Assembly (NCBI RefSeq): GCF_030143245.1
Contig: NZ_JARJNS010000005.1
Coordinates: forward strand, 1 to 64,000
Reading direction: 5' to 3'
DNA: 64,000 nt
DNA from: Rhabdaerophilum sp. SD176
Lineage (GTDB): Bacteria > Pseudomonadota > Alphaproteobacteria > Rhizobiales > Beijerinckiaceae
Both the position numbers and the translations under genes were made by a program. Of the stretch, positions 60,316 through 64,000 are shown piece by piece. Position 1 is the first letter of the stretch. Each line of letters begins with the position of its first letter. A model generated the notes under the pieces. That model ran no database searches. It was not told the origin of the DNA and worked only from the letters and a program-made list of their open reading frames with translations.

Positions 60316-61068
60316 ATGAACCAGTTGGATCTTCGGGATCGCGTGGCGATCATCACCGGTGGTGCGCGTGGCATCGGCTATGCCATTGCCGAACGCGTGC
60401 TGCGCTCGGGCGGCGTGGCTGTGTTGTGGGATATGGACGAGGCTGCCCTCGGCGATGCAGCGGGGTCTCTGGCTCCGCTGGGGCCGGTCACGGCCGATCT
60501 CGTGCAACTGACGGACGAGACCTCCGTGGCGGCGGCGACAGCCAATGTCCTGTCGCGCCATGGCCGGATCGACATTGCCGTGAACAATGCCGGCATTACC
60601 GGCGGCAATGCCCGCCTCTGGGAGCTTGAACCGGCCGTCTGGCGGCAGGTCATCGAGGTCAATCTCGTAGCGCCCTATCTTGTCTGCCGGGCCATCGTGC
60701 CGGAAATGCTGAAGGGCGGCTATGGCCGGATCGTCAACATTGCCTCGATCGCCGGCAAGGAGGGCAACCCCAACGCCTCGCATTACTCGGCTTCCAAGGC
60801 CGGCCTGATCGCGCTGACGAAATCCCTCGGCAAGGAGCTGGCCACATCGAACATCCTGGTGAACTGTATCACCCCGGCTGCAGCGAAAACCGCGATCTTC
60901 GACCAGATGAAGCCTGAATTCATCCAGTTCATGCTCTCGAAGATCCCGATGGGCCGCTTCGTGCAGGTCGACGAGATCGCCGCCATGGCCTGCTGGCTGG
61001 CCTCGGAGGATTGTGCCTTCTCGACGGGTGCGGTTTTCGACATTTCCGGTGGCCGCGGGACCTATTGA
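60316..61068 (+). CDS. Short-chain dehydrogenase/reductase (first of tandem pair)
   Basis: A 250-residue classical SDR: TGGARGIG 14-21, acidic D39/D41 after strand 2 (NAD preference likely), NNAG 90-93, S144, Y157 and K161. It resembles sugar-acid or acetoacetyl-type reductases of catabolic clusters. GGGAG precedes the ATG. The next SDR gene starts one base after its stop, so the two are translated together. Confidence 0.9.
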   Translation: MNQLDLRDRVAIITGGARGIGYAIAERVLRSGGVAVLWDMDEAALGDAAGSLAPLGPVTADLVQLTDETSVAAATANVLSRHGRIDIAVNNAGITGGNARLWELEPAVWRQVIEVNLVAPYLVCRAIVPEMLKGGYGRIVNIASIAGKEGNPNASHYSASKAGLIALTKSLGKELATSNILVNCITPAAAKTAIFDQMKPEFIQFMLSKIPMGRFVQVDEIAAMACWLASEDCAFSTGAVFDISGGRGTY

Positions 61069-61069
61069 G

Positions 61070-61783
61070 GTGGCGGTCCTACCGGTTGCCGTCGTCACGG
61101 GGGGCACGCGCGGCATCGGCGAGGGCATTGCCCGCGCCCTGGCGGCGGCGGGATATTCGGTCCTAGCGACCGGCCTCACCGAAGCGGAATGCGCTGCCTT
61201 CGCGCCGGACCCCGCCATCAAGGCCATGATGATGGATGTCACCGCCGATGGCTCGGTCGCTACAGTCTTTTCCGGCCTCGACCGGCTGGACCTGCTGGTC
61301 AATTGCGCCGGCACGATCCAGCGCGGCGGCCGGGAATTCGAAATCGAGGCCTTCCGGCTCACGCTGGAGGTGAACCTCGTCGGCACGATGCGCTGTTGCC
61401 TGGCCGCAAGGCCGCTTCTTGCCCGGAACGCCGGCTCGATCATCAACACGGCCTCGATGCTGACCTTCCAGGGCTCGCCCTTCGTCCCGGGCTATTCCGC
61501 CTCGAAGGGCGGCGTCGGCCAGCTGACCAAGAGCCTCGCGGCCGCCTGGGCACCGGAGGGAATCCGCGTCAATGCCGTCGCGCCGGGTTGGATCGACACG
61601 GAGCTGACGCGCCCGCTCGTGGAAGACCCTGCCCGCTCCGCGCCGATCCTGGATCGGACCCCCATGAAGAGATGGGGGAAGCCGGATGATGTGGCCGGCG
61701 CGGTCGTCTTCCTCGCCTCCGAATCCGCCCGCTTCATCACCGGCACGATTCTGCCGGTTGATGGCGGCTATCTCACCCTTTGA
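61070..61783 (+). CDS. Short-chain dehydrogenase/reductase (second of tandem pair)
   Basis: A 237-residue classical SDR: TGGTRGIG 10-17, NCAG 78-81, S129, Y142 and K146. No acidic residue directly follows strand 2 (VLATGLTEAE), so NADP use is possible. The GTG at 61070 is chosen because it follows the previous stop by one base and gives a family-length N-terminus; a longer frame overlaps the first SDR. It differs clearly from the first SDR, so it is not a recent duplicate. Confidence 0.88.
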   Translation: MAVLPVAVVTGGTRGIGEGIARALAAAGYSVLATGLTEAECAAFAPDPAIKAMMMDVTADGSVATVFSGLDRLDLLVNCAGTIQRGGREFEIEAFRLTLEVNLVGTMRCCLAARPLLARNAGSIINTASMLTFQGSPFVPGYSASKGGVGQLTKSLAAAWAPEGIRVNAVAPGWIDTELTRPLVEDPARSAPILDRTPMKRWGKPDDVAGAVVFLASESARFITGTILPVDGGYLTL

Positions 61784-61800
61784 CCCCTTGAGGACCCGCC

Positions 61801-62331
61801 ATGACAGCCCCCGTCCCGCTCGATTCCGAAAAGTGGCAGCCCTACCGTCACCCGATGCCGAAGGAGAGCCCGCCTGAACTCGTCGTGCCGAACGTCATCC
61901 CGCAGGACGAACGGATCTGGGTGCCGGTGGATGACAATGTCTGGTTCCGCCCGCTCTGCATGTCGGCCAGCCGCGGCTATTGGATGAACCTGCTGCGCGT
62001 GCGCCGTGCCGGCGTCCTCTCGCGCCATCGGCACCCGCAGCCGGTGCATGGCTATGTGCTCAAGGGTCAATGGCGCTATCTTGAGCATGACTGGGTTGCA
62101 ACCGAGGGTTCCTATGTCTACGAGGCGCCCGGCGAGACGCACACGCTGGTCGTTGATCCGCATGTCGAGGAGATGATCACGATGTTCCAGGTCAACGGCG
62201 CGATGATCTACTGTGATCCGGACGGCAAGTGCACCGGTTATGACGACGTCTTCACGCGGATCGACAAATGCCGCAAGCATTACGCAGCCAACGGGCTTGG
62301 CGAAGGCTATGTCGACCAGTTCATCCGCTGA
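61801..62331 (+). CDS. 2,4'-dihydroxyacetophenone dioxygenase-type cupin protein
   Basis: A 176-residue single-domain cupin. The metal-binding region HRHPQPVHGYVLKG (H76, H78 and H83) and H114 in PGETHTLV follow the cupin pattern. YCDPDGKCTGYDDVFTR resembles the 2,4'-dihydroxyacetophenone dioxygenase family, which cleaves side chains of aromatic ketones; members are also annotated for unrelated substrates. It follows the SDR pair by 17 bases. Confidence 0.85.
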   Translation: MTAPVPLDSEKWQPYRHPMPKESPPELVVPNVIPQDERIWVPVDDNVWFRPLCMSASRGYWMNLLRVRRAGVLSRHRHPQPVHGYVLKGQWRYLEHDWVATEGSYVYEAPGETHTLVVDPHVEEMITMFQVNGAMIYCDPDGKCTGYDDVFTRIDKCRKHYAANGLGEGYVDQFIR

Positions 62332-62373
62332 AGCGGCCGGCGTGATTATCAGGAACAGGAAGGCAGGGTTGGC

Positions 62374-62793
62374 ATGAAGGCACGGGCAAAACTCATCGAA
62401 GGCATGGCCTTCCTCGGCGAAGCCGGGTCCGGTCACGGTGTCATCATGGACGGTGCGCCCGAATACGGGGGCCGCAACCTCGGCTTCCGGCCGATGGAAC
62501 TGCTGCTGGTTGGCATGGCCGGCTGCACCGCCTTCGATGTGGTCAATATCCTGCGGAAAGGCCGGGAGGACGTTGCGGATTGCGTGGTCGAGGTCAGCGC
62601 CAGCCGCGCCGACGAGGACCCGAAGGTCTTCACCACGCTGCATCTGGTCTACCGCGTGAAGGGCCGGAACCTCTCGCCGGCCAAGGTCGAGCGGGCCATC
62701 TCGCTCTCGAAGGAGAAATACTGCTCCGCCTCGATCATGCTGGGGAAGACCGCGAAGATCACCCACGAATTCCATGTCGAGGCCTCGGAATGA
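62374..62793 (+). CDS. OsmC family protein
   Basis: A 139-residue OsmC/Ohr-fold protein with cysteines C51 in GMAGCTAFDVV and C117 in EKYCSASIML, the two redox residues of the family. It is closer to the YhfA-type OsmC proteins than to Ohr. Such proteins reduce organic hydroperoxides or are persulfide-linked. It overlaps the rhodanese gene by four bases (ATGA), so the two are translated together. Confidence 0.92.
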   Translation: MKARAKLIEGMAFLGEAGSGHGVIMDGAPEYGGRNLGFRPMELLLVGMAGCTAFDVVNILRKGREDVADCVVEVSASRADEDPKVFTTLHLVYRVKGRNLSPAKVERAISLSKEKYCSASIMLGKTAKITHEFHVEASE

Positions 62794-63635
62794 CCGGCCT
62801 GTCAGGCCTTGTCTCGGCAGAGGCGCTGGAAGCCCTTGCAGGCAAGCCGGAGACGGTGCTGCTCGATATCCGGCTTCCGGCCGATGGCGGCCGCGCCGCC
62901 TTCGAGGAAGCGCATATCCCGGGTGCTGTCTTCTCCGATTATGCTGCCGATGGCTGGCGCCAGCGGGTGGGGCAGGTGCCCGGTCTGCTGCCGGAGGCGG
63001 ATCATCTCGCCCGGTTGTTCGGGGCGCTCGGAATCGCCCCCGGGAGCCAGATTATCCTGATCCCGCTCGGGGCCAGCGCCAACGACTTCGCAGCCGCGGC
63101 CCGCGCCTGCTGGACGCTGCGGCTGGCCGGCCATGCGGGTGTAGCCATTCTCGACGGAGGCACGAGAGGCTGGCAGGCTGCGGGAAAGCCGGTCGAGAGC
63201 GGGCCCGGCGCCACAATCAAGGCATGTGCACCCTATCCGATCCGCTGGAAGCCGGGCCTGCGTGCGCTGGCAGAGGACGTGATCGAGGCGCTGGATCAGG
63301 GCTCACCGCTGGTCGATGCCCGGAATGCTTCTTATTTTGCCGGCCGCGAGAAGGCCCCCGAAGCCCGGATTGCCGGCCATATTCCCGGCGCCCGCTCGCG
63401 CGACTATACGAGCCTGTTTGATCCCGGGACCGGCCGCCTGCTGCCGCGTGCTGCGCTGGACGCCGCCTTCGCGGAGATCCACGGCCAGCCGGTCATCCAT
63501 TATTGCAATACCGGGCACACCGCAGCGCTGAACTGGTTCGTCCTGAGCGAGATCCTCGGCGAAACGGCGCGGCTCTATGATGGCTCCATGACCGAATGGA
63601 CACAGGATCCCGCGCGCCCGGTCGCGACGGCCTGA
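62790..63635 (+). CDS. Two-domain sulfurtransferase (rhodanese family)
   Basis: A 281-residue protein with two rhodanese domains: an inactive N-terminal one (about 10-135) and a catalytic C-terminal one (about 150-278) with C239 in IHYCNTGHTA. It resembles thiosulfate or 3-mercaptopyruvate sulfurtransferases, transferring sulfane sulfur. It is coupled to the OsmC gene and convergent with metZ, a sulfur-amino-acid gene. Confidence 0.93.
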   Translation: MTGLSGLVSAEALEALAGKPETVLLDIRLPADGGRAAFEEAHIPGAVFSDYAADGWRQRVGQVPGLLPEADHLARLFGALGIAPGSQIILIPLGASANDFAAAARACWTLRLAGHAGVAILDGGTRGWQAAGKPVESGPGATIKACAPYPIRWKPGLRALAEDVIEALDQGSPLVDARNASYFAGREKAPEARIAGHIPGARSRDYTSLFDPGTGRLLPRAALDAAFAEIHGQPVIHYCNTGHTAALNWFVLSEILGETARLYDGSMTEWTQDPARPVATA

Positions 63636-63648
63636 GGCCGCCGCGCCG

Positions 63649-64000
63649 TCAGGCAACGCGGAGCGCTTCGGCGAGATCGGCCTTCAGGTCATCCGGATGT
63701 TCCAGCCCGACCGAAAGCCTCACCAGCCCATCACCTACGCCCATCGAGGCGCGGACATCCGGGGTAAAACGCTGATGCGTGGTCGTTGCCGGATGGACAG
63801 CAAGGCTCTTGGCATCGCCGAGATTGTTCGAGATCCGGAAGATCCGCAGCGCGTTGAGGAACCGGAAGGCCGCCGCCTTGCCGCCCTCGACCTCCAGCGC
63901 GATCAGTGTCGAAGGCCCGCCCATCTGCCGGGCGATGATCTCGGCCTGCGGATGGTCCTTGCGGCCGGGGAAAATCAGCCGCGTGACCTTCTTCTGGTCG
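63649..64000 (-). CDS. metZ: O-succinylhomoserine sulfhydrylase, C-terminal part (5' end outside window)
   Basis: The 3' end of a Cys/Met-metabolism PLP enzyme; the frame stays open to the window edge. Visible residues include VTRLIFPGRKDHPQAEIIARQM, ISNNLGDAKSLAVHPATTTHQRF and EGLVRLSVGLEHPDDLKADL-type motifs (here GDGLVRLSVG). They fit MetZ, which makes homocysteine from O-succinylhomoserine and sulfide. The catalytic lysine lies outside the window. Cystathionine gamma-synthase or another member of the same family cannot be fully excluded. Confidence 0.85.
   Translation of the reverse strand, partial: DQKKVTRLIFPGRKDHPQAEIIARQMGGPSTLIALEVEGGKAAAFRFLNALRIFRISNNLGDAKSLAVHPATTTHQRFTPDVRASMGVGDGLVRLSVGLEHPDDLKADLAEALRVA

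Overview
The window is chromosomal DNA of an alphaproteobacterium, most probably a member of Hyphomicrobiales (Rhizobiales). The sequence is GC-rich and densely coding. The gene order is typical of that group: hemC-hemD-mitofilin-like-hemY divergent from tsaD-gpsA, acnA divergent from ccmABCDG, a yciB/ftsY/mtaB/dapF block, ffh-rpsP-rimM-trmD-rplS, an IalB-family gene before rlmN, and a large 180-kDa-type NAD-glutamate dehydrogenase. The genus cannot be fixed from the sequence alone. This assignment rests on gene order and protein family, not on a search.

Layout. 1-1076: right end of an integrated element. A 5'-truncated serine recombinase runs into the 3' half of an intact tRNA-Thr(CGT). 1145-5804: leftward tetrapyrrole operon hemC-hemD-mitofilin-like-hemY. 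6010-9012: tsaD-gpsA, an AT-rich L,D-transpeptidase gene and an EVE-domain gene. 9160-17599: acs, a second L,D-transpeptidase, an SdhAF4-like gene on the minus strand, an RluA-family pseudouridine synthase, rsmB, a heparinase II/III-family gene and purH. 17693-24773: NAD-GDH, an AhpD-like peroxidase, DUF2794 and a Bax-inhibitor-1 family membrane protein. 24979-30664: an FtsX-type permease with its ATPase, divergent from a TesA-like SGNH esterase, then a methyltransferase-like protein, ThpR and a pterin dehydratase. 30672-37506: an SDR, a YkvA protein, an ECF sigma factor, IalB-like protein, RlmN, a permuted NlpC/P60 protein and gamma-glutamyltransferase. 37523-48936: DUF1223, acnA, ccmABCDG, yciB, an FAH-family hydrolase, ftsY, mtaB and dapF. 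49098-55969: two exported proteins, a LysE exporter and the ffh-rpsP-rimM-trmD-rplS cluster. 56120-64000: dienelactone hydrolase, hmgA, a TadG-like VWA protein, an SDR-SDR-cupin-OsmC-rhodanese run, and the 3' part of metZ.

How genes work together. The left operon makes uroporphyrinogen III. The ccm genes export and deliver heme and reductant for cytochrome c maturation. Ffh and FtsY form the co-translational targeting pathway. rsmB, rlmN, trmD, rimM, mtaB, tsaD and the RluA-family gene modify or assemble the translation apparatus. acs, acnA and NAD-GDH feed central carbon metabolism. hmgA and a remote pterin dehydratase point to phenylalanine/tyrosine breakdown.

I did not find a convincing new multi-gene system; most of the window is core genome. 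The best second-look items are the recombinase whose C-terminus is encoded by the tRNA gene, the compositionally foreign L,D-transpeptidase inside the gpsA neighbourhood, a leftward intrinsic terminator with no annotated gene in front of it (possible small RNA, 23255-23552), an ECF sigma factor with no anti-sigma gene beside it, and the SDR-SDR-cupin-OsmC-rhodanese run. Coding starts were moved from the longest reading frame wherever a ribosome binding site or family N-terminus argued for it.
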